Source: Planctomycetota bacterium
GTDB taxonomy: Bacteria > Planctomycetota > Planctomycetia > Planctomycetales > Planctomycetaceae
Reading direction: 5' to 3'
Assembly (NCBI GenBank): GCA_003388505.1
Contig: QQVO01000020.1
Location: forward strand, 1-64,000
Length of the DNA: 64,000 bases
Part shown: positions 43,312-53,616 of the stretch, one piece after another
Layout: each line of letters begins with the position of its first letter
Numbering within the stretch: position 1 is the stretch's first letter
Translations under genes and position numbers: made by a program
Notes under the pieces: model-generated
Seen by the model: the letters and a program-made list of their open reading frames with translations, nothing else
Told to the model about the DNA's origin: nothing
The model's database searches: none

Positions 43312-44421
43312 ATGAATCGTCACGAAACTCGGCGAGGCAAACTCCTCCGTATCATTCAGCGAGAGAAGCTCGACGCCTTCCTCGTCACGTCCGAAGTGAA
43401 CGTTTCTTACCTGACCGGATTCAGCGGCGACAGCTCCTGTTTGCTGGTGCGGCCGGAAAGCACTCTGATCGTCAGCGATTTTCGGTACACCACCCAGCTT
43501 GAGGAGGAATGTCCCGGACTCGACACATTGATCCGCACGACCGACGTCAAGCTGCCTGAGGCAGTGGTCGAGTCTCTCAAGCGGGCAAAGCCGCGACTGA
43601 GGCGGGTGGGAATCGAGAGCCACGTGATGTCGGTCGAGTTGCAGAACCGCCTTTCCGGAGAACTGGAGGATATCGAATTCGTCCCGGTCAGCAGTGCGAT
43701 CGAGAATGAAATCCGCGCGGTGAAAGACGCCGGCGAAATCGACGAGTTGAGGACCGCCGTGCACCTCGCGGAACGGGGGTTGGAGTACCTCAAGGCGATT
43801 CTTACGCCCGATTTGACCGAACGGGACGCCTCGTTCGAACTGGAGCACGCTTTGCGGCGGCTGGGCGCCGACGGTTTCAGTTTCCCTGCCATCATCGCGG
43901 TCGGCGATCGCGCGGCGTTGCCACACTACCGACCCGGATTGCTGCGGATCGGAGACGCGGGGATTCTCCTTGTCGACTGGGGCGCGAAAACCGCATCCGG
44001 TTACAGGTCCGACCTCACACGGACGCTCGTCACCGGCAAGGCTTCCTCCAAGCTGGAAAAGGTCTACAACATCGTTCTTGAGGCGCAGGAAGCCGCCATC
44101 GCGGCCATCCGTCCCGGGATCAAGTGCGAAGACGTCGACCGGATCGCGCGCGACGTAATCGCCGAAGCCGGTTACGGCAAGCGGTTCGGACACGGATTGG
44201 GGCATGGGATCGGCCTCGACATCCACGAGCAGCCCCGATTTGCTCCGAAATCGCCCATGGAACTCAAGGCGGGCATGGTTGTCACTGTCGAGCCCGGAAT
44301 CTATCTTCCCGGCTGGGGGGGAGTTCGGATCGAAGACGACGTGCTCGTCACGCGGACCGGAGCCGAAGTGCTGTCGCAGTCGCTTCCCAAGCGGTTCGAT
44401 GACATGATCCTCTCACTGTAA
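43312..44421 (+). CDS. M24-family Xaa-Pro peptidase
   Basis: A 369-residue creatinase/prolidase-fold peptidase. The N-terminal domain has YLTGFSGDSSCLLVRPES and ESHVMSVELQNRL. The pita-bread domain carries the two-metal ligands: Asp in LLVDWGAKTASGYRSDLTRT (two Asp), His in GHGLGHGIGLDIHEQPRF, Glu in TVEPGIYLPGWGGVRIEDD (two Glu). All are intact. It cleaves the Xaa-Pro bond of peptides in the cytoplasm. It lies 85 bp before accB on the same strand; the same pairing of a Xaa-Pro peptidase with accB-accC is widespread in bacteria. Confidence 0.94.
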   Translation: MNRHETRRGKLLRIIQREKLDAFLVTSEVNVSYLTGFSGDSSCLLVRPESTLIVSDFRYTTQLEEECPGLDTLIRTTDVKLPEAVVESLKRAKPRLRRVGIESHVMSVELQNRLSGELEDIEFVPVSSAIENEIRAVKDAGEIDELRTAVHLAERGLEYLKAILTPDLTERDASFELEHALRRLGADGFSFPAIIAVGDRAALPHYRPGLLRIGDAGILLVDWGAKTASGYRSDLTRTLVTGKASSKLEKVYNIVLEAQEAAIAAIRPGIKCEDVDRIARDVIAEAGYGKRFGHGLGHGIGLDIHEQPRFAPKSPMELKAGMVVTVEPGIYLPGWGGVRIEDDVLVTRTGAEVLSQSLPKRFDDMILSL

Positions 44422-44506
44422 CCCCGTTCGGTTTAATCAATTCGGTCTTTCCGACCAGGTTGAGTATGCCGCGATCTCCCGATGATTGACGGCGAGAGGT
44501 GTGGTC

Positions 44507-45112
44507 GTGAAGAAACAGACGAAGAAGCGCCGTACCAGCCAGTCCGCCGAATCCCGCAGCTCGTCTCAAAAATCGACGCGGCGCACCGTTGCTCGCAAGC
44601 GCAAACCACGAAGGTCACCAGCGATGTCCGACGACTCACAGGAATCGTTCGATCTCGAAAGAATCACGAAGCTTGTTGAACTGATGGAGCAGCACGATCT
44701 GCGTGAAGTGAAACTCATGCGGGGCGATCAGAAATGGATTCTCCGTCGCGGGGCGCAGGAAGTGCAGCCGGTCTATTCCGCCGTTCCGGCGGCGGCTCCC
44801 GCTCCTCCGCCGGTCGCCGTTCCGGCGGCGCAACCAGCGGCGAGCGACGCTCCCGCCTCATCCGGCGACGGAACGGTCCCGATTACAAGCCCGATGGTGG
44901 GAACGTTTTACCGCTCGCCGAGCCCGGATGATCCGCCCTTCGTCAAAGTAGGCGACAAGATCAAGCACGACACCGTCGTCTGTCTCGTCGAAGCGATGAA
45001 GTTCTTCAATCAGATCAAGGCGGAACAGTCCGGCACGATCGTCAAGATTCTCGCCAGCGACGGCGACCCCGTCGACTTCGGCCAGCCTCTGTTTCAGGTC
45101 CAGCCGGAGTAA
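44507..45112 (+). CDS. accB: Biotin carboxyl carrier protein of acetyl-CoA carboxylase
   Basis: A biotin carrier of 201 residues from GTG 44507, or 162 residues from ATG 44624. The family part begins [20 protein letters not shown], followed by an Ala/Pro linker ([18 protein letters not shown]) and the biotinyl domain: [20 protein letters not shown] and [12 protein letters not shown] with the biotinylated Lys. The GTG has GAGAGGTG spaced about five bases upstream and adds a Lys/Arg/Ser-rich head ([20 protein letters not shown]); ATG 44624 has a weaker AAGG. The carrier transfers carboxyl from AccC to the carboxyltransferase. accC follows after five bases. Confidence 0.93.
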   Translation: MKKQTKKRRTSQSAESRSSSQKSTRRTVARKRKPRRSPAMSDDSQESFDLERITKLVELMEQHDLREVKLMRGDQKWILRRGAQEVQPVYSAVPAAAPAPPPVAVPAAQPAASDAPASSGDGTVPITSPMVGTFYRSPSPDDPPFVKVGDKIKHDTVVCLVEAMKFFNQIKAEQSGTIVKILASDGDPVDFGQPLFQVQPE

Positions 45113-45117
45113 GCGGG

Positions 45118-46467
45118 ATGTTTCAACGGATTCTGATCGCCAATCGCGGCGAGATTGCCTTGCGGATCATCCGCGCGTGCAAAGAGATGGGGATTGGCAC
45201 GGTCGCCGTCTTCAGCGAGGCCGACCGCGGGGCGCACTACCTCTCGCTCGCGGATGAGGCCTACTGCATCGGTCCGGCGTCCGCCACGGAGAGTTATCTC
45301 CGCATCGACCGGATCATCTCCGCTGCCGAACTGGGAAACGTCGAGGCGATTCATCCCGGCTACGGATTTCTCGCGGAAAACGCCGACTTCGCGGAACAAT
45401 GCCGCGCGTCGCGAATCGAGTTTATCGGCCCCTCGCACGAGGCGATGCGTTTGCTGGGAGACAAAGTCTCGGCCCGCCAGGTTGCACTTGAAGCCAAGGT
45501 TCCGGTCGTTCCCGGCAGCGACGGCCTGATCCGCGATGAGGAAGAGGCCGTGCGCGTCGCGGACAAGATCGGGTATCCCGTATTGATCAAGGCGACGGCC
45601 GGCGGGGGAGGCAAGGGCATCCGTCCCGCCATGAACGAGATCTCACTCCGCACCGAACTCAAGGCCGCCGGCGCAGAGGCCGAGAAGGCCTTCAAAAACG
45701 CCGGGGTCTATCTTGAGAAGCTGATCGAAAAGCCGCGGCACGTGGAAGTGCAACTGCTGGGAGACCGCGACGGCAACGTCGTCCACCTCTGGGAACGCGA
45801 CTGCACAATGCAGCGCAAGCATCAGAAACTGATCGAAGAGAGTCCGGCGAGCAATCTCCCGCAGTCGGTGCGGGAAGACATCTGCAAGGCGGCGGTGAGA
45901 CTCGCGGAGGCGGCCGGATACCATAACGCCGGCACGTGCGAGTTTCTCGTCGACCAGCATCAGCAATTCTATTTCATCGAGGTCAACGCCCGCATTCAGG
46001 TCGAGCATCCCGTCACCGAGATGGTGACCGGCACCGACCTGGTCCAGCAGCAGATTCGCGTCGCTTCCGGCGAAAAACTGGCGCTCAAGCAGCGGACGAT
46101 TCCGTGCAACGGCGCGTCGATCGAAGTACGGATCAACGCCGAGGATCCCGCGAACCAGTTTCGCGGATGTCCGGGAACGATTTCCCGGTTGCGCGTACCC
46201 GGGGGCCCGGGCGTCCGTTTCGATTCTCACGTGCATGAAGGCTACACCATCAGCCCGTATTACGACTCGATGGTGGGAAAACTGATCGTCCATCGACCGA
46301 CGCGCCAGGAAGCGATCGCCTCGGCGATTCGCGCGCTGGACGAGTTCGTCATCGACGGCGTGAAGACGACCATTCCCCTGGCAAGGGACATTCTCAGCCA
46401 CAACACGTTCATCGAGTCCACCGGCGACACGAAATTCGTCGAGCGGACGTGGCATCTGGGAGGGTGA
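45118..46467 (+). CDS. accC: Acetyl-CoA carboxylase, biotin carboxylase subunit
   Basis: A 449-residue ATP-grasp enzyme that carboxylates biotin on AccB using ATP and bicarbonate. It begins [20 protein letters not shown], then [17 protein letters not shown] and FIGPS. The ATP-grasp glycine loop is [16 protein letters not shown], and [36 protein letters not shown], and [18 protein letters not shown] give ATP/Mg and biotin sites. The C-terminal domain ends WHLGG. All catalytic segments are intact. It forms a two-gene operon with accB; accA/accD are not here. Confidence 0.96.
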   Translation: MFQRILIANRGEIALRIIRACKEMGIGTVAVFSEADRGAHYLSLADEAYCIGPASATESYLRIDRIISAAELGNVEAIHPGYGFLAENADFAEQCRASRIEFIGPSHEAMRLLGDKVSARQVALEAKVPVVPGSDGLIRDEEEAVRVADKIGYPVLIKATAGGGGKGIRPAMNEISLRTELKAAGAEAEKAFKNAGVYLEKLIEKPRHVEVQLLGDRDGNVVHLWERDCTMQRKHQKLIEESPASNLPQSVREDICKAAVRLAEAAGYHNAGTCEFLVDQHQQFYFIEVNARIQVEHPVTEMVTGTDLVQQQIRVASGEKLALKQRTIPCNGASIEVRINAEDPANQFRGCPGTISRLRVPGGPGVRFDSHVHEGYTISPYYDSMVGKLIVHRPTRQEAIASAIRALDEFVIDGVKTTIPLARDILSHNTFIESTGDTKFVERTWHLGG

Positions 46468-46661
46468 GCGACCCGTCGGACCGGTGTCGCCGACCAGTCT
46501 CCATTCACTTCAGTCGACGCGCGAGTGCGCTTGAAGGTCCAGCGCCTTCGATCCTACGATGCGGCGTCGAAACTTCCGGCAGCCGGTCGTGCGACAGCCC
46601 AGGTTCGCGCTCCGCCAGCGTTCGGTTCGACCGGATGACCGAGTCTTGAAAGGTCTGTGGA

Positions 46662-47690
46662 ATGAAAGCCGCCGTATTGACCGGTGGGGGCGACTGCCCG
46701 GGACTGAACGCCGTGATTCGTGCGGTCGTCCGTACGATCCATAATGCGGGAGGCGAGACGATCGGCCTCATCGAAGGCTGGCGAGGCGCCATCGAGGCGA
46801 ACTTCGTCCCCTTGAATGCGATGGAAACAGACGAAATCCTCCCGCGGGGCGGGACGATTCTCGGTTCCTCACGCACCAATCCGTACAAGAATCCGGAACT
46901 GGTCGACCAGGTCGCCGCCAACTTCGCAACCCTCGGGCTCGACGCCCTGGTCGCCATCGGCGGCGACGACACTCTCGGCGTCGCCAGCAAACTCTACAAC
47001 GACCACAAGCTGCCGACTGTCGGCGTGCCGAAAACGATCGACAACGACCTCAGCAGCACCGACTTCACCTTCGGATTCGACACCTGCCTGAATACCGTGA
47101 TGGACGCGGTCGACAAACTCCGCACGACCGCGGAATCCCACCGACGCGTCATGGTGGTGGAGGTGATGGGCCGGCACGCCGGCTGGATCACCTGCTTCTC
47201 GGGGATCGCCTGCGCCGCCGACGCCATCCTCGTCCCCGAGCGGGAGACCGACCTCGACGCCGTCTGCGAACTTCTCAAGCGCCGCCGGGCCTCGGGCAAA
47301 CCGTACGGCATCGTCATGGTCAGCGAAGGCGCCAAGCTGAAGGGAGAAGGGCTCGTCACCAAGGCGGCCAAGAAGGACGAGTTCGGTCATGTCATGCTCG
47401 GCGGAATCGGGTCGCGGGTCGCCGAGGTCATCGGCGAGCGGACTGGGATCGAAACCCGTGAAGTCACGCTCGGCCACCTGCAGCGCGGGGGTTCTCCCAG
47501 TGCGTACGACCGCGTCCTGGCAACCCGCCTCGGCATTCACGCGGCCCGACTGGCGCTGAAAGGCGATTTCGGCAAGATGGTTGCGCTGCGCGGCCTCAAG
47601 ATCGTCGCCGTCCCCCTGGCGGAAGCCGTGGGAGAGATGCGCACCCTCAGCGAAGATTTCCTCGACGAGGCCAGCGAATTCCTGCGGTAA
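46662..47690 (+). CDS. pfkA: 6-phosphofructokinase, motifs of the pyrophosphate-dependent type
   Basis: A 342-residue PfkA-family enzyme that phosphorylates fructose 6-phosphate in glycolysis. It has [73 protein letters not shown] and [15 protein letters not shown]. The donor-site residues are Asp103 and Lys124, the positions that are Gly in ATP-dependent enzymes and Asp/Lys in PPi-dependent ones, so pyrophosphate is the predicted donor and the reaction could be reversible. AAAGG lies about nine bases before the start. It is a single gene between accC and the efflux operon. Confidence 0.92.
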   Translation: MKAAVLTGGGDCPGLNAVIRAVVRTIHNAGGETIGLIEGWRGAIEANFVPLNAMETDEILPRGGTILGSSRTNPYKNPELVDQVAANFATLGLDALVAIGGDDTLGVASKLYNDHKLPTVGVPKTIDNDLSSTDFTFGFDTCLNTVMDAVDKLRTTAESHRRVMVVEVMGRHAGWITCFSGIACAADAILVPERETDLDAVCELLKRRRASGKPYGIVMVSEGAKLKGEGLVTKAAKKDEFGHVMLGGIGSRVAEVIGERTGIETREVTLGHLQRGGSPSAYDRVLATRLGIHAARLALKGDFGKMVALRGLKIVAVPLAEAVGEMRTLSEDFLDEASEFLR

Positions 47691-47961
47691 CGCAGATTCC
47701 GAGCGCATCTCCCGGTGTGGCGTGTGGAACGGACCCCGCCGACTCGATCCAGGGCGTCGGTTTGTGACAGAGTCTTGTGCGGTTCGCTTGTAGTTGACGC
47801 GGTTTTCTGAAGAATCTCCAGATATCCGCTCTTCACTGCGATTGGAGCGGTGTGCGGGCGAATGTGGCGGGGCGGCGGGCTGGCGGGGGCAACGGCCGCA
47901 GGTTCCGGGAGATACTCCCGCATGCGCCGCCATGCTCAAGTTCTTCGGGCACCACATCAGA

Positions 47962-49371
47962 ATGCGAGCCATGTGCCGTCGACAGAGACTTTACGGTCGC
48001 AACGGAGCCGCGACGCTCGTGGTCGTTCTCCTCACCGGATGCACCGCCGCGCAGAACGAGTACCAACCCCCGCCTCCACCGCCGGTGACGGTCGCCAAGC
48101 CTGTCCAGCGATCGGTTCCGGTCTACATTGAAGAGAACGGCGAAACGGAAGTCGTCGAGCGGGCGGAAGTGCGGGCGCGCGTGACCGGGTTTCTGAAGGA
48201 AGTCAACTTCGAACCGGGTGATCAGGTCGCGAAAGACGTCTCGCTGTACATCATCGAGCCCGACCAGTATGAGGCGACGAAGAACGCGGCGGCGGCGGCC
48301 GTCGAAGCGGCTCAGGCCGCAATTGAGGTCGCCCAGGCGCAAGTAGGCACACTCGAGGTCGAATTGGAGCGGGCCCGGAAAGACTACGAGCGCCAGGAAA
48401 ATCTCAAGCAGCAGGACGCCACGACCCAACAGGCGTATGACGCGGCGGTCGCCGCCTTCAAGGCTTCACAGGCGAATGTCGAAGCGGCGAAGGCCAACGT
48501 TCAGGCCGCCAACTCGGACCGTAACCAGGCCAAGCAGGATCTGGCGCAGGCTGAGTTGAATCTGGGATATACGGCCGTGACCGCGCCCATCAGCGGCCGC
48601 ATCACCAAAACGGAGGTCAAGGTCGGCAACCTGGTTCAGGAAGGGACCCATCTGGCCACGATTGTCAATCGCAGCAGGATCTACGCCAATTTCAATCTCA
48701 GCGATCGCGAAGTGCTCGTTCTCAAGGAAGCGGCCGTTGACGAGCGAAAAGAACAAGGTGTGGAAGAACCTCCGGATCTGTCGCAGATTCGCGTGCGGTT
48801 GCATCGTGAGATCGACGCCGGCTTCCCGTTCGAAGGTCATCTCGACTACATCGATCAGGAGGGAGTCGATCAGGCCACCGGAACATTGTCCCTGCGTGCT
48901 GTCTTCGACAATCCCGATGACCGGCTGCTGCCCGGGCTGTTTGTTCGAGTGCGGGTGAAGATTGACGAGATTGAGAACGCAGTGCTGATTCCAGAACTTG
49001 CCCTGGCCCGCGATCAACAAGGCGCCTATGTGCAGGTGCTGGACCAGACCGGCAAACTTGCCCGACGAGGCGTTGTCACGGGGCCCTCCATCGACGCGAC
49101 TCCGCCCGATGGCGAATCGTCCACCGAAGACGGCGGGGGGAGCCCCTTCGGCAAGGTGCTGCGAATGGTCGTCATTGAAGAGGGAGTGGATTTGGACGAC
49201 CGAGTCGTGATTGCCGGAGGATTCGGGATACGTCCCGGCGCGGAGGTCGATCCCACGGAAATCTCGTTGGACGGAATCTCGCTGCTGGATGTCGGCGAAG
49301 AGGAAGCAGACGGGCCTGAAGACGGCGAAGTTGACGGAGACGAAGCGACAACGGCCGAGACAGACGAATAA
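47962..49371 (+). CDS. RND efflux periplasmic adaptor (membrane-fusion protein)
   Basis: A 469-residue lipoprotein adaptor. ATG 47962 (MRAMCRRQRLYGRNGAATLV) gives a basic n-region, hydrophobic core and lipobox TGC; starts at 47932 or 47971 are possible. The lipoyl half-motifs are VEERAEVRARVTGFLKEV-like (VVERAEVRARVTGFLKEVNF) and YTAVTAPISGRITKTEVKVG. Between them lies an alpha-helical hairpin (AAVEAAQAAIEVAQAQVGTL and KASQANVEAAKANVQAANSD). Beta-barrel and membrane-proximal domains follow (PVLLPGLFVRVRV-like DRLLPGLFVRVRVKIDE). The C-terminus is a Glu/Asp-rich tail. It links the inner-membrane pump to an outer-membrane channel; the pump gene follows after 23 bp. Confidence 0.92.
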   Translation: MRAMCRRQRLYGRNGAATLVVVLLTGCTAAQNEYQPPPPPPVTVAKPVQRSVPVYIEENGETEVVERAEVRARVTGFLKEVNFEPGDQVAKDVSLYIIEPDQYEATKNAAAAAVEAAQAAIEVAQAQVGTLEVELERARKDYERQENLKQQDATTQQAYDAAVAAFKASQANVEAAKANVQAANSDRNQAKQDLAQAELNLGYTAVTAPISGRITKTEVKVGNLVQEGTHLATIVNRSRIYANFNLSDREVLVLKEAAVDERKEQGVEEPPDLSQIRVRLHREIDAGFPFEGHLDYIDQEGVDQATGTLSLRAVFDNPDDRLLPGLFVRVRVKIDEIENAVLIPELALARDQQGAYVQVLDQTGKLARRGVVTGPSIDATPPDGESSTEDGGGSPFGKVLRMVVIEEGVDLDDRVVIAGGFGIRPGAEVDPTEISLDGISLLDVGEEEADGPEDGEVDGDEATTAETDE

Positions 49372-49394
49372 ACTCCGAAAGACTGCGGCTGCCG

Positions 49395-52300
49395 ATGTCC
49401 AGGTTCTTCATCCATCGCCCGATCTTCGCGTCGGTGATCTCGATTGTGATCGTGATCGCCGGAGTCGTGACGTTCCAAACTCTCCCGGTGGCGAAATTCC
49501 CCCAGGTCTCACCGCCGACTGTAGAGGTCAAAGCGATCTACCCCGGCGCCGATGCCGAGACGATCGCAGAGACCGTCGCGGCGCCGATCGAGCAGGAAGT
49601 CAACGGCGTCGAAGGCATGATCTACATGTCCTCGACCAGCGCCGGCGACGGAACCTACACGCTGACGGTGACGTTTGAACTCGGCACCGACATGGACATG
49701 GCGTCCGTGCTCGTGCAGAATCGGGTCGCCATCGCAGAACCCAAACTGCCCGAAGACGTGCGCCGCCAGGGCATCACGACGAAGAAGAAGTCGACGCAGA
49801 TTCTGCAGTTTGTCGCGCTTTATTCGCCGGACGATCGCTATGACGCGCTGTACCTGAGCAACTACGGACTGGACATCAAGGACGAATTGAGTCGGCTGGC
49901 CGGAGTGGGCGAGGTTACGGTGTTCGGTCGCGGCGACTACAGCATGCGCGTCTGGCTCGATCCGCAGAAGCTCAAGCAGCGCGGACTGACGACCGAGGAC
50001 GTCGTCAACGCCGTCCGCGAACAGAACGTGCAGGTCGCGGCGGGACAGATCGGTGCGGCCCCGGCGCCCGACGGCACAGCGTTTCAACTCACGGTGAACA
50101 CCCAGGGACGGCTGAAAAACGTTGAGGACTTCGAGCAGATCATCATCACGACCGGCGAAGGGGGGCGCGTGCTGCGGGTGGCGGACGTCGCCCGGGTCGA
50201 ACTCGGGGCCAAGAACTATACGTTCGATTCCAACTTTAACGGCAAACCGTCCGCATCGCTCGCCATCTACCAGCTACCGGAGGCCAACGCGGTTGAGACG
50301 TCGGGCCTGGTCAGCTCCAAGATTGACGAACTTCAGGCCGCCGCCGACTGGCCGGCAGGCCTGGAGGTGCAGATCCCCTTCGACACCACACGCTTCGTCG
50401 AGGCTTCGATCGACGAAGTTTACAACACGCTGCTCATCGCGGCCGCGCTCGTGGTGCTGGTGATCTTCATCTTTCTGCAGGACTGGCGGGCCACCATTGT
50501 CCCTGTCGCCGCGATCCCGGTTTCGTTAATCGGCACGTTTGCCGTCATGGCGGGCCTCGGGTTTTCGATCAACATGCTTTCGCTGTTCGGCATCGTTCTG
50601 GCCATCGGAATCGTCGTGGACGACGCGATCGTGGTCGTCGAAAACACGACCCGCCATCTCCAGGCCGGCCTTTCGCCCAGGGATGCCGCCGTCAAGGCGA
50701 TGTCCGAGATCACCGGTCCTGTGATTGCCACCACGCTCGTTCTGCTCGCCGTGTTCGTTCCGACGGCGTTCATGGGGGGCATCACCGGACAATTGAATCG
50801 CCAGTTCGCGCTGACCATCGCTGCGGCCGTGATTATCAGCACCATCAACGCGCTCACGCTCAGCCCCGCGTTGTGCGGCCTGGTCCTGCGTCCTCCCAAG
50901 CAGAGCCAGTTCGTTCTGTTTCGATGGTTCAATTCCGCGTTCGATGGAATCACCGGCGCTTACACATTCGTGATCAAACATCTGGTACGCGTCGTAGCGC
51001 TCGTCATGCTGGTCTATGTCGGACTGGTGGGCCTTACGGGATGGTCGCTCGGGCAGCTTCCGACCGGATTCGTTCCGACCGAGGACCAGGGCTACATGTT
51101 CGTCGACATCCAGCTTCCCGACGCCGCCTCCATGCAGCGGACGGAGGGCGTCATGGAAGCGCTTAACGACGTCTATGCCGAAACGCCCGGTGTCACCGAT
51201 TGGGTTTCCATCGCCGGATATTCGCTGCTCGGGGGGAACGCCGGCTCCAACCTGGGTTTTTCCGTCCTGATCTTCAAGCCGTGGGAGGAACGCAACGAAC
51301 CGGGCCTCAGCCAGGCAGCGATCCAAAAACACTTGCAGCAAGAGTTCGCCGGAATCCAGCAGGCGCGCGTTTTCGGGTTCATACCCCCGCCGATCGACGG
51401 CCTGGGCAACGCGGGCGGCTTTCAGATGGAAGTCCGGGACAACGGATCCGCGGGTTACGCGCGATTGCAAGCGGTCGCCGAGGACATGGCGGCTGCCGGC
51501 AACGGGCAGACCGGCCTGCAGGCGCTGAACACGACGTTTCGGGCCAATGTGCCGCAGCTTTTCGCCGATGTCGATCGCACGAAGGCGAAGACGATGTCCG
51601 TCCCGCTCAGTTCCGTATTCGGAACCTTGCAGGCCTATCTGGGATCGGCCTACGTGAACGACTTCACCTACGAAAATCGCTCTTATCAGGTGCGCCTGCA
51701 GGCCGAACCGGAGTTCCGTGCCTCCCCCGAGGACATCGAAAGTCTCGACGTGCGCGACGCGGCGGGACGCATGGTTCCCATGGCGTCGCTGGTCGACGTC
51801 AGTGAGAGATTCGGCCCGACCGTCGTGCGGCGGTACAACCTCTCGCCCAGCGCCGCGATCAACGGCTCTCCCGCCCCCGGTTTCAGTTCCGGCCAGGCCC
51901 TGGCGTTGATGGAGCAGATGGCCGCACAACGCCTGCCGGCCTCTTTCGATTTCGAGTGGACCGGCATGTCGTACCAGGAAATCCAGGCTGGGAAGGGTCA
52001 AGCGACGGTCTTCATACTGGCAGTCGTTTTCGTCTTCCTCGTGTTGGCCGCCCAATATGAAAGTTGGACCAGTCCCGCGGCGGTGATCGCCGTCGTTCCT
52101 CTGGCCGTGTTGGGTGTGGTCATCGCCCTGCTCCTTCGCGGCGCCGATAACAACACCTACACGCAGATCGGCATCGTCCTGCTCGTCGGCCTCGCGAGCA
52201 AGAACGCGATTCTGATCGTCGAGTTCGCCAGCGAAGAGCGAAGCAAAGGCGTCTCGATCCGCGAGTCGGCCGTGAACGCTGCCAATCTCCGTTTTCGGGC

Positions 52301-52529
52301 GATTCTGATGACGGCGTTCTCATCGATTCTCGGGTTCCTGCCGCTGCTCGTCGCCAGCGGCGCCGGCGCCGCGAGCCGCCAGGCGGTCGGCAACGCCGTG
52401 GTCGGGGGAATGTTGGCGGCGACAGTCTTCTCGCTCACCTTTGTGCCGACCTTCTTTGTTGTGTTCCGCAAGTTGTCTGAGTTGCGCAGCGCGAACGCGG
52501 AGACAACGCCTCCTGCAATCGAATCCTGA
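49395..52529 (+). CDS. RND-family multidrug efflux permease (AcrB/HAE1 type)
   Basis: A 1044-residue inner-membrane transporter with 12 expected membrane segments and two large periplasmic loops. It begins MSRFFIHRPIFASVISIVIV, typical of HAE1 pumps, with PQVSPPTVEVKAIYPGADAE and VEGMIYMSSTSAGDGTYTLT in the porter domain. TM4 carries the proton-relay pair in GIVVDDAIVVVENTTRHLQ, and TM10 the Lys in VGLASKNAILIVEFASEERS. VPTEDQGYMFVDIQLPDAAS and SLTFVPTFFVVFRKL near the end are intact. It expels hydrophobic drugs or related molecules with the adaptor upstream. No TolC-like gene is adjacent. Confidence 0.96.
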   Translation: MSRFFIHRPIFASVISIVIVIAGVVTFQTLPVAKFPQVSPPTVEVKAIYPGADAETIAETVAAPIEQEVNGVEGMIYMSSTSAGDGTYTLTVTFELGTDMDMASVLVQNRVAIAEPKLPEDVRRQGITTKKKSTQILQFVALYSPDDRYDALYLSNYGLDIKDELSRLAGVGEVTVFGRGDYSMRVWLDPQKLKQRGLTTEDVVNAVREQNVQVAAGQIGAAPAPDGTAFQLTVNTQGRLKNVEDFEQIIITTGEGGRVLRVADVARVELGAKNYTFDSNFNGKPSASLAIYQLPEANAVETSGLVSSKIDELQAAADWPAGLEVQIPFDTTRFVEASIDEVYNTLLIAAALVVLVIFIFLQDWRATIVPVAAIPVSLIGTFAVMAGLGFSINMLSLFGIVLAIGIVVDDAIVVVENTTRHLQAGLSPRDAAVKAMSEITGPVIATTLVLLAVFVPTAFMGGITGQLNRQFALTIAAAVIISTINALTLSPALCGLVLRPPKQSQFVLFRWFNSAFDGITGAYTFVIKHLVRVVALVMLVYVGLVGLTGWSLGQLPTGFVPTEDQGYMFVDIQLPDAASMQRTEGVMEALNDVYAETPGVTDWVSIAGYSLLGGNAGSNLGFSVLIFKPWEERNEPGLSQAAIQKHLQQEFAGIQQARVFGFIPPPIDGLGNAGGFQMEVRDNGSAGYARLQAVAEDMAAAGNGQTGLQALNTTFRANVPQLFADVDRTKAKTMSVPLSSVFGTLQAYLGSAYVNDFTYENRSYQVRLQAEPEFRASPEDIESLDVRDAAGRMVPMASLVDVSERFGPTVVRRYNLSPSAAINGSPAPGFSSGQALALMEQMAAQRLPASFDFEWTGMSYQEIQAGKGQATVFILAVVFVFLVLAAQYESWTSPAAVIAVVPLAVLGVVIALLLRGADNNTYTQIGIVLLVGLASKNAILIVEFASEERSKGVSIRESAVNAANLRFRAILMTAFSSILGFLPLLVASGAGAASRQAVGNAVVGGMLAATVFSLTFVPTFFVVFRKLSELRSANAETTPPAIES

Positions 52530-52570
52530 CGCACGCGCGTCCTCAATCGACAGATTTCTGTTCGCCGTCA

Positions 52571-53107
52571 ATGCTCATGGTTCTGCTCGTCACCGCCTTG
52601 TGTGTGGTCACATCTGTGATCTTGCACTGCCAGGCGCTGCTGCACCTCTCCGACTGGCTGAAGAAACAGCTTCGCCGCCGGCGTTATCCGATCGTCATCG
52701 GCGTCTTCGGAGCGCTCGCCGCGCACATGGCCGAGGTTGCGATCTTTGCTCTGGGGTACGATTTCCTCGACGACACGCGCTACGGCCGGCTCGTGCCGCT
52801 CACTATGGACACGATGGAAAGTGGCGGCGTCACCGGCGCATCCAGCGACTACTGGTACTATTCGTTCGTAAGCTATACGTCGCTGGGATTCGGGGACATC
52901 GTCCCCACCGGCGCGCTGCGATACATGACCGCCGTCGAGACGTTGACCGGACTCGTGCTCATCGCCTGGACGGCCTCGTTTCTCTACATGCAGATGCTGC
53001 GCATCTTCCGCGAAGACCACACCCTTGAAGACTCCTTGTCTTCAGGTTCGCACGTTGGCTCTCAATCGGCGCAGCAGAAAAATCCCCAGCCCGACCGGCC
53101 GAACTGA
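52571..53107 (+). CDS. Two-transmembrane ion-channel protein
   Basis: A 178-residue membrane protein. Hydrophobic segments are at about 1-22 (MLMVLLVTALCVVTSVIL), 43-62 (IVIGVFGALAAHMAEVAIFA) and 118-140 (TGLVLIAWTASFLYMQML). Between the last two, YYSFVSYTSLGFGDIVPTG is a K+-channel-like pore with the filter SLGFGD in place of TVGYGD. The C-terminus (DSLSSGSHVGSQSAQQKNPQ) is polar and likely disordered. The degenerate filter means that ion selectivity is uncertain. It lies 41 bp after the RND pump and may be in the same transcript. Confidence 0.85.
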   Translation: MLMVLLVTALCVVTSVILHCQALLHLSDWLKKQLRRRRYPIVIGVFGALAAHMAEVAIFALGYDFLDDTRYGRLVPLTMDTMESGGVTGASSDYWYYSFVSYTSLGFGDIVPTGALRYMTAVETLTGLVLIAWTASFLYMQMLRIFREDHTLEDSLSSGSHVGSQSAQQKNPQPDRPN

Positions 53108-53147
53108 AGAACCCCCGCCTGACGAGTGGCGACCTTGTCAAACAACG

Positions 53148-53179
53148 AAAAAGACCCCGAGTGGCCCACCCTCGGGGTC
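53148..53179 (-). terminator. Intrinsic terminator of the minus-strand pilin-like gene
   Basis: Read on the minus strand, stem GACCCCGAG (53171-53179) pairs with CTCGGGGTC (53153-53161) around a nine-base loop and is followed by TTTTTCG. It lies about 107 bp downstream of the stop of the 53287-53616 gene, so it would end that transcript and perhaps also block read-through from the plus strand. Confidence 0.85.
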
Positions 53180-53286
53180 GCGAATCACTCCATCAAGCGC
53201 ATTGAACGGATTGACTCAACTCGGTTGCCAGGCATTCGATCATGAACCCGCCTCGGTACACGGTTTCGGGCGCGGCTGCGCACTGA

Positions 53287-53616
<330 letters not shown>

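Noticed and set aside
50526-52055. A 509-codon minus-strand frame
   Set aside because: Antisense to the RND permease, whose motifs are unambiguous.
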